64,000 nt of DNA from Neorhizobium huautlense (GTDB lineage Bacteria > Pseudomonadota > Alphaproteobacteria > Rhizobiales > Rhizobiaceae), in NCBI RefSeq assembly GCF_030811685.1, contig NZ_JAUSRF010000001.1:124001-188000 (forward strand), given 5' to 3'. The notes beneath the pieces are model-generated. The model ran no database searches, had not been told where the DNA came from, and was given only the letters and a program-made list of their open reading frames with translations. Each line of letters begins with the position of its first letter. Within the stretch, counting starts at the first letter, position 1. The translations under genes were made by a program, and so were the position numbers. Below are positions 18,563 through 26,672 of the stretch, piece after piece.

Positions 18563-20068
18563 ATGCCCGCCAACAGACCGCGTCTGGCCAAGCCGACGCT
18601 GGACAAGGATCTCGAAAAGATATCGCATATCGAGGAAGCCTCCCGCTATCTCGGACGCGGTGTCGCGATCCATGGGGCGGCACTGCTCTTTCTGATCCTG
18701 ATCGCCGTTTTTGTCGGCAGTGTCGCCACCGGACGGGCCGATGTCGTGCTGGTGGTCTGCGCCGCCGCGATCGCCGCCTATATGGCGATGAATATCGGCG
18801 CCAATGACGTGACCAACAACATCGGCGCAGCGGTCGGCGCGCGTGCCATGACCATGGCCTTCGGTCTTGCGCTGGCCGCCGTGTTCGAGATCGCCGGCGC
18901 GGTCATCGGCGGTGGCCATGTGGCCGATACGATCGCCAACGGCATCATGCGCGAGGGCGTGATCACCGGGCCGGACGTGATGATCTGGGCGATGATGGCG
19001 GCGCTGCTTTCGGCCGCGATCTTCATCAACCTCGCCACATGGCTTGGCTGGCCGATTTCCACGACCCATTCCATCGTCGGCAGCGTCATGGGTTCGGGCA
19101 TAGCCGCCGCAGGACTTTCCGCCGTGGATTGGGGCACTGTCGGCCGCATTACCGCCAGCTGGATGGTTTCGCCGCTCCTGGGCGCGGTGTTTGCGGCCGG
19201 TTTCCTGTATTTCATCAAGGAAACCATCATCTATCGCACCGACAAGATCGCCGGGGCGAAACGCTGGGTGCCGGTGCTGATCGGCATCATGACCGGGGCC
19301 TTTTCCGGTTATCTTTCACTGGTCGGGCTGGGACAGTTGATCGAGGTTTCGACGCTGACGGCAACGATCATCGCCGGCGTCACCGGCGTCATCTCCTGGC
19401 GGCTGCTGGTGCCGATCATTGCCAGACAGGCGGAAGGGCTGGAAAACCGCAACCAGTCGCTTCGCAAGCTTTTCCGCATCCCGCTGGTCTTTGCCGCCGC
19501 GCTGATGTCCTTCGCACACGGCGCCAATGACGTGTCGAACGCCATCGGACCGCTGGCAGCGATCGTATCGGCCTCGCAGCATGGAGCCATCGGCCATGTG
19601 CAGGTGCCGACATGGGCGCTTGTCATCGGCGGCCTCGGCATTTCGCTCGGCCTGCTTCTTTACGGCCCGAAACTGGTCAAACTCGTCGGTTCCGAGATCA
19701 CCAAGCTCAACCCGATGCGTGCCTATTGTGTATCGCTGTCGACTGCGATGACGGTGATCACCGCTTCATGGGTGGGCCTGCCTGTATCGTCCACCCATAT
19801 TGCCGTGGGCGCCGTTTTCGGCGTCGGCTTCTTCCGCGAATGGTACACCCGCCACTCCCGCCGCCGTTTCGAATATGTTCGGGTGCGTGCAGGTGAGGAA
19901 CTCGATACGGTGGAGCCGTTCGAGCGCAACGATTACGAATTCCGCCACCGCTATCTGGTGCGTCGCTCGCATTTTCTCAGTATCATTGCCGCCTGGATGA
20001 TCACTCTTCCTTGCGCTGCCGCCCTTTCGGTCGTTATGAGCCTGATCATGTTCGCGATCTTTTTGTGA
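18563..20068 (+). CDS. pit: Low-affinity inorganic phosphate transporter, PiT family
   Basis: The product is 501 residues with about ten or more membrane segments. The duplicated PiT signature is present twice: GANDVTNNIGAAVGAR at about 79-94 and GANDVSNAIGP at about 320-330. It moves metal-phosphate with protons across the inner membrane. A roughly 40-residue hydrophilic N-terminus precedes the first membrane segment. The C-terminus ends with a final hydrophobic helix (MITLPCAAALSVVMSLIMFA). No PhoU/Pap-like partner gene lies next to it. Confidence 0.93.
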   Translation: MPANRPRLAKPTLDKDLEKISHIEEASRYLGRGVAIHGAALLFLILIAVFVGSVATGRADVVLVVCAAAIAAYMAMNIGANDVTNNIGAAVGARAMTMAFGLALAAVFEIAGAVIGGGHVADTIANGIMREGVITGPDVMIWAMMAALLSAAIFINLATWLGWPISTTHSIVGSVMGSGIAAAGLSAVDWGTVGRITASWMVSPLLGAVFAAGFLYFIKETIIYRTDKIAGAKRWVPVLIGIMTGAFSGYLSLVGLGQLIEVSTLTATIIAGVTGVISWRLLVPIIARQAEGLENRNQSLRKLFRIPLVFAAALMSFAHGANDVSNAIGPLAAIVSASQHGAIGHVQVPTWALVIGGLGISLGLLLYGPKLVKLVGSEITKLNPMRAYCVSLSTAMTVITASWVGLPVSSTHIAVGAVFGVGFFREWYTRHSRRRFEYVRVRAGEELDTVEPFERNDYEFRHRYLVRRSHFLSIIAAWMITLPCAAALSVVMSLIMFAIFL

Positions 20069-20092
20069 TCGCCAAAACGGGATTTGTAGATC

Positions 20093-20830
20093 ATGCGCGC
20101 CAATTTCCGGATGCAGCGGCTTTTTGTTGACGCCGATATTGCCCTCGACACCCCGATCGAAGCGGGCTCGGAACAGTTCAACTATCTCGTCAATGTGCTG
20201 CGCATGACCGCCGATGCGGAAGTGCTGATCTTCAACGGCCGCGACGGCGAATGGCGCGCCCGCCTCACCTTCCCCAGCCGCAAGAAGCTGCTGCTGGAAC
20301 CTGTGGAGCAGACGCGGCCGCAACCGCAAGCCTCCGACCTGCACTATCTGTTTGCGCCGCTCAAAACCGGGCGACTGGATTATCTGGTGCAGAAAGCGGT
20401 GGAAATGGGCGCCGGCCTGCTGCAGCCGGTGATGACCCAGCATGTGCAGGGCAAGATCAACAGCATGGATCGCTTGTCAGCCAATGTCATCGAGGCGGCG
20501 GAGCAGTGCGGCATATTGTCGATCCCTGAAGTAATGCCGCCTAAAAAACTCGGCGATCTTCTCGAAACATGGCCTGCGGATCGTCGCATCATTTTTTGCG
20601 ACGAAGGCGACGAGGGGCAGAACCCGCTACCGATCCTTTCCGCCATCACGGAAAAGAAACTGGCGCTGCTGGTTGGCCCGGAAGGCGGGTTTTCCGAGGA
20701 GGAAAGGCAGCGTTTACGAGGTCTTCCGTTCGTCACCGCCATCCCGCTCGGCCCCCGGATATTGAGGGCGGATACGGCGGCAGTGGCGGCTCTCACCGTC
20801 ATTCAGGCGGCCATCGGCGATTGGCAGTAA
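20093..20830 (+). CDS. rsmE: 16S rRNA m3U1498 methyltransferase RsmE
   Basis: The product is 245 residues. It has an N-terminal PUA-like part with [10 protein letters not shown] and [10 protein letters not shown], and a C-terminal SPOUT (trefoil-knot) domain with [13 protein letters not shown] and [18 protein letters not shown]. It methylates U1498 of 16S rRNA. It starts 24 bases after pit and is followed by gshA after about 140 bases. The ATG at 20111 (MQRLF) is a possible alternative start. Confidence 0.95.
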   Translation: MRANFRMQRLFVDADIALDTPIEAGSEQFNYLVNVLRMTADAEVLIFNGRDGEWRARLTFPSRKKLLLEPVEQTRPQPQASDLHYLFAPLKTGRLDYLVQKAVEMGAGLLQPVMTQHVQGKINSMDRLSANVIEAAEQCGILSIPEVMPPKKLGDLLETWPADRRIIFCDEGDEGQNPLPILSAITEKKLALLVGPEGGFSEEERQRLRGLPFVTAIPLGPRILRADTAAVAALTVIQAAIGDWQ

Positions 20831-20969
20831 AGCCACAGCGGCAGATTTGACACACAACTGCCTGATTTTCTGAAGGCTTGTTGAAACAAATTCACTTGCA
20901 CCGCACATGAAAGCGGTTCAAGCAGCCGGACGTTCGTCAGACAAAACGGCACTCCAAAAGGTACTTTAA

Positions 20970-22343
20970 ATGGCACGTGACACCACCGATCATACGCCCC
21001 TCACTTCGGTGTCCGAACTGTCGGCCTATCTGGCTGGCGGTGCCAAGCCCAAGGATAAATTCCGCCTTGGCACGGAACATGAAAAATTCGGCTTTTTCAC
21101 CGCCAATCTTGAGCCCGTTCCCTACGAGGGCGAGGCCAGCATTTCCGCGCTTTTGAAGGGCATGCAGGAAAAGCTCGGCTGGGAACCGATCATCGATGCC
21201 GGCAACATTATCGGCCTTGGCGAAAAGGACGGCATGGGCGCGATCTCGATCGAGCCCGGCGGCCAGTTCGAGCTTTCCGGCGCACCGTTGAAAACGCTGC
21301 ATGAAACGCAGGCCGAGACCGAACACCATCTGGCGATGCTGAAGGGAGTGGCGGATCCGATGGGCATCCGCTTCCTTGGCATCGGCGGCAGCCCAAAGTG
21401 GTCTCTTGCCGAAACACCGCGCATGCCAAAATCGCGTTACGACATCATGACCCGCTACATGCCGAAGGTTGGCACGCGCGGTCTCGACATGATGTACCGC
21501 ACCTGCACGATCCAGGTTAACCTCGACTTTTCTTCCGAGCTCGACATGGCGCGAAAAATGTCGCTGTCGATGAAGCTGCAGCCGCTGGCAACCGCATTGT
21601 TTGCCGCCTCGCCGTTTACCGAAAACCGGCCCAACGGCTTTCTCTCCTGGCGCGGCAATATCTGGGGCGATACCGACAATGCGCGCGCCGGCCTGCTGCG
21701 CGCCGCCTTCGAGCCGGGTTTCGGTTTCGACCAATATGTTGAATGGGCGCTCGACGTGCCGATGTATTTCATCGTTCGCGACGGTCGGTACCGCGACTGT
21801 ACCGAGATTACCTTCCGCCAGTTCATGGACGGCGCGCTGAAGGGCAAGATCGAAGAGTGGGAACCGACGCTCGGCGACTGGACCAACCACCTCTCCACGC
21901 TTTTTCCCGACGTGCGCCTGAAGCGTTACCTCGAAATGCGCGGTGCCGATGGTGGTCCGCTGTCGCATATCTCTGCACTGCCGGCTTTCTGGGTCGGCCT
22001 GCTTTATGACGATGTCGCCTTTGACGCTGCCGAGGCGATGACCGCCAACTGGACCTTTGAAGAGGTACAGTCGATGCGTGACGCCGTGCCAACGGTCGGT
22101 CTTTCGGCCGAACTGCGTGGCATGCCGCTGTTCGATGTCGCCCGCGATATTCTCGACATTTCTTCAGCTGGCCTGAAAGCCCGCGATTACAGGAATGCCG
22201 AGGGCGCCGATGAAAGCATCTATCTGGCGCCGCTGGACAGCATCCTCAAGAACAAGTCGACATTGGCGCAGGAACTGCTGACGCTTTACAACGGCAGCTG
22301 GCTGAACAGCATCGACCCTGTTTTCGAACAGTATCAGTACTAA
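20970..22343 (+). CDS. gshA: Glutamate-cysteine ligase, plant/alphaproteobacterial type
   Basis: The product is 457 residues. It makes gamma-glutamylcysteine from glutamate, cysteine and ATP, the first step of glutathione synthesis. Signatures include FRLGTEHEKFGF near residues 31-42, AISIEPGGQFELSGAPL and the Cys-containing MYRTCTIQVNLDF. The length and text fit the GCS2-type enzymes of alphaproteobacteria and plants rather than the E. coli GshA. It is probably cytosolic. A separate promoter is likely in the gap after rsmE. Confidence 0.95.
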   Translation: MARDTTDHTPLTSVSELSAYLAGGAKPKDKFRLGTEHEKFGFFTANLEPVPYEGEASISALLKGMQEKLGWEPIIDAGNIIGLGEKDGMGAISIEPGGQFELSGAPLKTLHETQAETEHHLAMLKGVADPMGIRFLGIGGSPKWSLAETPRMPKSRYDIMTRYMPKVGTRGLDMMYRTCTIQVNLDFSSELDMARKMSLSMKLQPLATALFAASPFTENRPNGFLSWRGNIWGDTDNARAGLLRAAFEPGFGFDQYVEWALDVPMYFIVRDGRYRDCTEITFRQFMDGALKGKIEEWEPTLGDWTNHLSTLFPDVRLKRYLEMRGADGGPLSHISALPAFWVGLLYDDVAFDAAEAMTANWTFEEVQSMRDAVPTVGLSAELRGMPLFDVARDILDISSAGLKARDYRNAEGADESIYLAPLDSILKNKSTLAQELLTLYNGSWLNSIDPVFEQYQY

Positions 22344-22479
22344 ATCTTGCAACAGCTTTTGCGCGATTCAGGAACCAAGTTTCGCGCAAAGTCTTTCCCG
22401 ATGTAATCTTTGGAAACTCCCCAGCCTGCCGTGAAATGATCGCGAAGCTGCGGGTGTTTTGTTTCGGGAAGGCTAAAAA

Positions 22480-23304
22480 ATGCTGCCGTTGTTCGAGATG
22501 ATGCTGAAAGCCCATGGCGGCACAGTCACCGAGGCGCTGGCCAAACAGTTCGGGCTGGCGCAAGATCAGGCGGAACAGGCAATCGAGGCCTTGATGCCCG
22601 CCTTCTCCTCCGGCCTCAAACGCACGACCGCCAATCCTTACGACCTTGGTCCGTTAATGGCGGCGATGTTTTCCGGCGCTTACGGAAAATATTTCGACAA
22701 TGTCGGAAAGGCCTTTACCGATCAGGGCAAGACGGACGGCACGATCGTGCTGGAACGCCTGTTTGGCTCAAAGGAGGTTTCCCGCGCCATTGCCGCACAG
22801 GCCGAGCAGTTGACCGGCATAGGCCAGGACATATTCAAGCGGATGATGCCGGCCATGGCCGGAACGATGATGGGCGGCCTGTTCAAGCAGGCGACCGGGC
22901 AATTGGGCGATACCGAAATCTACCCGATGGCGGCGATCAGCCAGCACTGGATGAAGCTGATGGGGTTTGGCACGGCGGCATCGAAAACCGCCAATGACGC
23001 CATCCCATCCCCTTTCGACAACCCCTATGCCAGGGCGATGCGCGCCATGTGGGGGCTGGAAAAACCCGAAAAGCCGCAGCCATCCGCCTTTGACCCCTTC
23101 GCCGACAATCTGTTTGCCAAAAGCTTTCAGGAGATGATGAGCGGCGGTTTCGGCAAAACCAGCGAGCCCTCCGCTGCGCCGGCAAACCCGCTGGTGGATG
23201 CGCTCAACAGCATGTTCGACAGCGGGCTGGAAGCACACAAGAGCTACCAGAAGGGCATGGAAGCGATTTTTGACCGCTATCTCGGCCCTGCCGGGAAACG
23301 CTGA
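22480..23304 (+). CDS. DUF937-domain protein
   Basis: The product is 274 residues, helical. The N-terminal ~90 residues (MLPLFEMMLKAHGGTVTEAL through RTTANPYDLGPLMAAMFSG) resemble DUF937/YidB-like domains, with the usual sequence of short helices. The middle is Met/Gly-rich with possible amphipathic character (MMPAMAGTMMGGLF); there is no signal peptide. Function is unknown. GGGAAGG precedes the ATG by 7 bases. Confidence 0.75.
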   Translation: MLPLFEMMLKAHGGTVTEALAKQFGLAQDQAEQAIEALMPAFSSGLKRTTANPYDLGPLMAAMFSGAYGKYFDNVGKAFTDQGKTDGTIVLERLFGSKEVSRAIAAQAEQLTGIGQDIFKRMMPAMAGTMMGGLFKQATGQLGDTEIYPMAAISQHWMKLMGFGTAASKTANDAIPSPFDNPYARAMRAMWGLEKPEKPQPSAFDPFADNLFAKSFQEMMSGGFGKTSEPSAAPANPLVDALNSMFDSGLEAHKSYQKGMEAIFDRYLGPAGKR

Positions 23305-23310
23305 GCCAAG

Positions 23311-23342
23311 AAAAAGCCCGGCGCGGGCGGACCGGGCCGGGC
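23311..23342 (-). terminator. Terminator of the DUF1127 gene
   Basis: GCCCGGC (23316-23322) and GCCGGGC (23336-23342) pair; read leftward they are followed by TTTTT (23315-23311). Confidence 0.7.
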
Positions 23343-23384
23343 AAGAGGCAGGGCTATTGGCATGACCCTGCGGGGAAAAACCGG

Positions 23385-23678
23385 TTATCTCTCCAGCGAG
23401 AGCATATAGGCGCGGCGACCACGCTGCCTTGCCGCCGAAAGCAGGCGATAGGGATCGTCCAGCATGCCGGAATGAGTGAGCGCCCGCTCGACATCCGAAC
23501 GTGTCAGGCCGAGATCGCCCAACTGCTGCTCATCGAGATCGAGCAGCGGATTGAGCGCCACGCGATTTTTCAGGGCACGCCACAGGCCGGCAAATCGTGC
23601 ATTGAGACGGGCAAAAAACGTGGTGTTGCTGCTTGCGCTGACCAGTCCGAGTTCTGTCATCCGTTCATGCGTGCTCAT
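23385..23678 (-). CDS. DUF1127 family small protein
   Basis: The product is 97 residues. The C-terminal half carries the DUF1127 pattern: NPLLDLDEQQLGDLGLTRSD followed by basic residues. DUF1127 proteins are small basic proteins abundant in alphaproteobacteria; in Agrobacterium and relatives some affect phosphate, carbon or RNA turnover responses. The exact role here is unknown. It is transcribed away from the LysR gene at 23870, a neighbour arrangement that may reflect regulation. Confidence 0.85.
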   Translation of the reverse strand: MSTHERMTELGLVSASSNTTFFARLNARFAGLWRALKNRVALNPLLDLDEQQLGDLGLTRSDVERALTHSGMLDDPYRLLSAARQRGRRAYMLSLER

Positions 23679-23833
23679 GGCCTTGTCCTCTCTTCAGGCA
23701 CGGGAAAGACCGCTCCGACCTTGAAAACGATCAGCCAGCGGTCAGGGGAACTTCGCTTTTTCGAAGCGTTGTTGCTCTGGAATTGAGTTTCGTTATGCGA
23801 GATCGCTATTGATCAGTCCAACGAATGTTTCTA

Positions 23834-23859
23834 ATGGTTACCATCAGTCAACCTGATGG
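23834..23859. promoter_or_regulatory. Two overlapping palindromes upstream of the LysR gene
   Basis: ATGGTTACCAT (23834-23844) and CCATCAG-TCAAC-CTGATGG (23841-23859) are both perfect inverted repeats in the divergent region between the DUF1127 and LysR genes. The second has 7-bp arms with a 5-base spacer and ends 10 bases before the LysR start. They could be regulator binding sites or an RNA hairpin over the LysR translation start. Confidence 0.5.
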
Positions 23860-23869
23860 ATCATGCCCC

Positions 23870-24820
23870 ATGTCCGCTCCTCTCGATATCGATCAGCTGC
23901 ATACCTTTGTCGCCATCGTCGACACCGGCAGCTTTACCAAGGCGGCCGACCGGGTATTCAAGACGCAATCGGCTGTTTCCATGCAGATGCGCCGGCTGGA
24001 GGAACGGGTCGGCAAGCAGCTGTTCATGAAGGACGGGCGCGGCAACAAGCTGACCGCAGAGGGCGACAAGCTGCTGAATTATGCCCGCCGCATCATCCGC
24101 CTCAGCAACGAAGCCATGGCCGCCTTCGACGACAACCGGCTGGAAGGCACGCTGCGCATCGGCACACCGGACGATTATGCCGACCGTTACATGCCGGAAA
24201 TCATCGGTCGTTTTGCCAAAACACATCCGAATGTCGAGCTTTATATCGTCTGCGAACCGTCGCCGAGCCTTGCCGAAAAGATGGCGCGCGGAGAGCTGGA
24301 TATCGCGCTCGTCACCCACAATCCGCGCCTGCGGGTCTCCGACGTGGTGCGCACCGAACCGCTCTGCTGGGTCGGTTCCGCCAATCATCCGCTGAAGGAC
24401 GATGCGCCGGTGCCGCTCGCCGTCGGCCGGCGGGATTGCCTGTGGCGGCAGCTGGCCTGTTCGGCGCTCGATGCCGATGGCCGCGATTATCAGGTCCTGT
24501 TCACCAGCTGGTCGGCGACCGTCGTTGCCGCCGCCGTGCTGACCGGCCTTGCCGTCTCCGTTCTGCCGGAATCGGCACTGCGCACCGGCATGAAAGTGCT
24601 GACGGCAGCCGACGGTTTTCCACCGCTGCCGCCGGTGCAGATCGGCCTTATGAAACGCCCCGGCCTGTCGCCTTCGCTGCTCCACGCGATCACCGACCAT
24701 ATCACCGCCTGCCTCGACAACATTTCGCCCGCGCCTGTTTCCGACGATGTCGACGGCGACATGAAGACGGTGACACGGCTGGTGCGGCCACGAATGGCGC
24801 AGGTGATGCCGGGCTGGTGA
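23870..24820 (+). CDS. LysR-family transcriptional regulator
   Basis: The product is 316 residues. The N-terminal helix-turn-helix is clear (LHTFVAIVDTGSFTKAADRV then FKTQSAVSMQMRRLEE), followed by a periplasmic-binding-protein-like effector domain (LRIGTPDDYADRYMPEI). It is divergent from the DUF1127 gene, which is a candidate target. The effector is unknown. The start at 23870 gives the usual LysR head MSAPLDIDQLHTF; in-frame ATGs at 23825 and 23834 lack a ribosome binding site. Confidence 0.9.
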   Translation: MSAPLDIDQLHTFVAIVDTGSFTKAADRVFKTQSAVSMQMRRLEERVGKQLFMKDGRGNKLTAEGDKLLNYARRIIRLSNEAMAAFDDNRLEGTLRIGTPDDYADRYMPEIIGRFAKTHPNVELYIVCEPSPSLAEKMARGELDIALVTHNPRLRVSDVVRTEPLCWVGSANHPLKDDAPVPLAVGRRDCLWRQLACSALDADGRDYQVLFTSWSATVVAAAVLTGLAVSVLPESALRTGMKVLTAADGFPPLPPVQIGLMKRPGLSPSLLHAITDHITACLDNISPAPVSDDVDGDMKTVTRLVRPRMAQVMPGW

Positions 24821-24885
24821 GGCACCGATTGACTTGCCGCGGCCACAGGCGCACCGTGACCGTGTAACGGCAAAGGAACGTTCCC

Positions 24886-25161
24886 GTGGCGACCAAAAAA
24901 CTGCAGATAGAACTGGACTTGCCGGAAGAGCTGATCGAGGTTTTCGATCAGGTGGCCATAGCTCTGCAGGAGGATCGCGCAACGGTGATGCGCCGGGCGC
25001 TTGAATATTATGCCGAGCAAGAAGGTGCGGTCATTCTCGATGAAGCGGCGGGAATGGCCGAGCTGGATGCAGGCGCTTCCTTCGATCTTGATGACGTTCT
25101 GGCCGAGACTCGCGCCGTCATCGAAGCGGCTGCAGCGCAGCGTGCAAAGCGAGCGGGTTGA
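24886..25161 (+). CDS. Ribbon-helix-helix antitoxin
   Basis: The product is 91 residues. The N-terminal KLQIELDLPEELIEVFDQVA with EDRATVMRRALEYY is a ribbon-helix-helix-like DNA-binding head; the acidic C-terminal part would contact the toxin. It starts with GTG, with AAAGGAA 7 bases upstream. It is separated from the ParE-type toxin gene by 3 bases, forming a standard type II toxin-antitoxin module, probably self-repressing. Confidence 0.8.
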   Translation: MATKKLQIELDLPEELIEVFDQVAIALQEDRATVMRRALEYYAEQEGAVILDEAAGMAELDAGASFDLDDVLAETRAVIEAAAAQRAKRAG

Positions 25162-25164
25162 TCC

Positions 25165-25452
25165 ATGGCAAAGCGGCACGTCAAACTGTCGCGGCGTGCT
25201 CGAAGCTATTGGCTTCGCTATATTTCCGAACTCATAGAGCAGAACCCGGCAGCAGCGGAGAAGCTTGCTTTGCGCTTCGAAAGCCTTCGCGAGAAACTTA
25301 CCGATTTCCCGAATATAGCGCAGCGCGGATCGATCCCGGACACCCGCCGCGTTGTCATGCGTCCACTTATCCTGACCATTCGGGCCAGTGGCAATCTGGT
25401 AGAGGTAATGCTCATTCGACATGAGCGGCAGGCCGAGACAGATCGTTTATAG
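25165..25452 (+). CDS. ParE/RelE-superfamily toxin
   Basis: The product is 95 residues. MAKRHVKLSRRARSYWLRYI at the N-terminus, the Asn-Pro-Ala-Ala-Ala-Glu helix start and the C-terminal VEVMLIRHERQ match ParE-type toxins (plasmid-stabilisation family). ParE toxins inhibit DNA gyrase; RelE relatives cut mRNA. The target here was not determined. It directly follows its antitoxin. Confidence 0.85.
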   Translation: MAKRHVKLSRRARSYWLRYISELIEQNPAAAEKLALRFESLREKLTDFPNIAQRGSIPDTRRVVMRPLILTIRASGNLVEVMLIRHERQAETDRL

Positions 25453-25547
25453 GACTTACATTCGCTCAAATCTGCAATTGCCGCCCACACCGACATCCGA
25501 TAGCTTTCGCTACACCCCACAACACACGGCAATCGGAAAAGTCTATC

Positions 25548-26441
25548 ATGCTGACATTGCGCCAGATGCGCTACTTTGAAGCGCTGGCGGCGGCGCGCCA
25601 TTTCGGCAAGGCGGCGGCGATGGTGAATGTCAGCCAGCCGGCGCTATCTGCCCAGATCATGGAGATGGAGGATCATCTCGGTGTGCTTCTCGTGGAGCGT
25701 CATCGCTCCGGCGTGTTGCTAACGCCCAAGGGTGAGGCTGTGCTGCAGCGGGTGCGCCGTATTCTCGAGGATGTAGCAGGGCTGGAAGAATTTTCACGCG
25801 ATGGCGGCGGCGTGTTGCAGGGGCTGACCCGGATCGGCATCATCCCGACCGTCGCGCCCTATCTGGTGCCGGCGCTGGTGCCGCATCTGCGCAAAACCTA
25901 TCCTGAGGTCGAGATCGAATTGCGCGAAGCGGTGACCGACCGGCTGATTGCCGATCTCACCGAAGGGCGCATCGACGCGGTGATAGCGGCACTGCCGATC
26001 GATGGAGACGGGCTGGAAAGCCAACCGCTGTTTGCCGACCGTTTTTTCATGGCCATGGCAAATAACGACAGCGATGTGCTGACCTCTCCCCTGACGGAGA
26101 CGCAGGTCGATGCCGAACGGCTGCTTTTGCTGGAGGAAGGCCACTGCCTGCGCGATCAGGCGCTTGCCGTGTGCGGCACGGCCGGAAAACGCAGCCTCGT
26201 GAATTTCGGCGCCACCTCGATGACCACATTGTTGCAGATGGTGTCGCATGACATGGGCATGACGCTGATCCCGGAAATGGCGATCGCCACCGAGGCGGCG
26301 CGCAACGACTTGCGCATCGTGCCCTTTGCCGAACCGGCGCCATCGCGGCAGATCGGGTTGATCTGGCGACGATCGAGTGGACGGACGAAGGATATGGAGG
26401 CACTGGCGACGGCGATCGTGGCTTGCGGGCTGAGAGGGTGA
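25548..26441 (+). CDS. oxyR: Hydrogen peroxide sensor OxyR (LysR family)
   Basis: The product is 297 residues. It has a LysR helix-turn-helix (LAAARHFGKAAAMVNVSQPA) and an OxyR-type sensor domain. LLEEGHCLRDQALAVC holds Cys200 and Cys209, spaced exactly like the redox pair Cys199/Cys208 of E. coli OxyR, so peroxide sensing by disulfide formation is expected. The upstream TAGC-TTTC-GCTA (25501-25512) is a small inverted repeat that could be part of an autoregulatory site. No catalase gene is adjacent, unlike the katA-oxyR arrangement known in Agrobacterium. Confidence 0.88.
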   Translation: MLTLRQMRYFEALAAARHFGKAAAMVNVSQPALSAQIMEMEDHLGVLLVERHRSGVLLTPKGEAVLQRVRRILEDVAGLEEFSRDGGGVLQGLTRIGIIPTVAPYLVPALVPHLRKTYPEVEIELREAVTDRLIADLTEGRIDAVIAALPIDGDGLESQPLFADRFFMAMANNDSDVLTSPLTETQVDAERLLLLEEGHCLRDQALAVCGTAGKRSLVNFGATSMTTLLQMVSHDMGMTLIPEMAIATEAARNDLRIVPFAEPAPSRQIGLIWRRSSGRTKDMEALATAIVACGLRG

Positions 26442-26450
26442 GGCCTGCTC

Positions 26451-26580
26451 CCTTCTCCCCGTTTTTACGGGGAGAAGGTGCCGGCAGGCGGATGAGGGAC
26501 AAATTTCCAACTCGGTGTCTGTGGCTGCCCCTCATCCCCTCGCTATCGCTCCGGACCTTCTCCCCGCATGCGGGGAGAAG
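26451..26580. repeat. Paired inverted intergenic repeat element after oxyR
   Basis: CTTCTCCCCG-loop-CGGGGAGAAG hairpins at 26452-26477 and 26555-26580 face each other, each followed inward by a GG/CCGG-containing hairpin and GGATGAGGG. The loops differ (TTTTTA against CATG) while stems are conserved. It fills the gap between oxyR and the MFS gene and belongs to a different repeat family from the one at 10185. Such paired palindromic units are frequent in Rhizobiaceae genomes. Confidence 0.8.
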
Positions 26581-26672
26581 AAGCAAGCCGTACCGCCTCG
26601 CCCCATTCCGGCTTGGCGTGCTGTTGCCTCATCCCTAAAATCAAAGCCCATGCCACATCTAACGAGCCTCCC

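Noticed and set aside
10185..26580. CRISPR array
   Set aside because: The two palindromic pairs are single inverted elements of different sequence, not regularly spaced direct repeats, and no cas gene is present.
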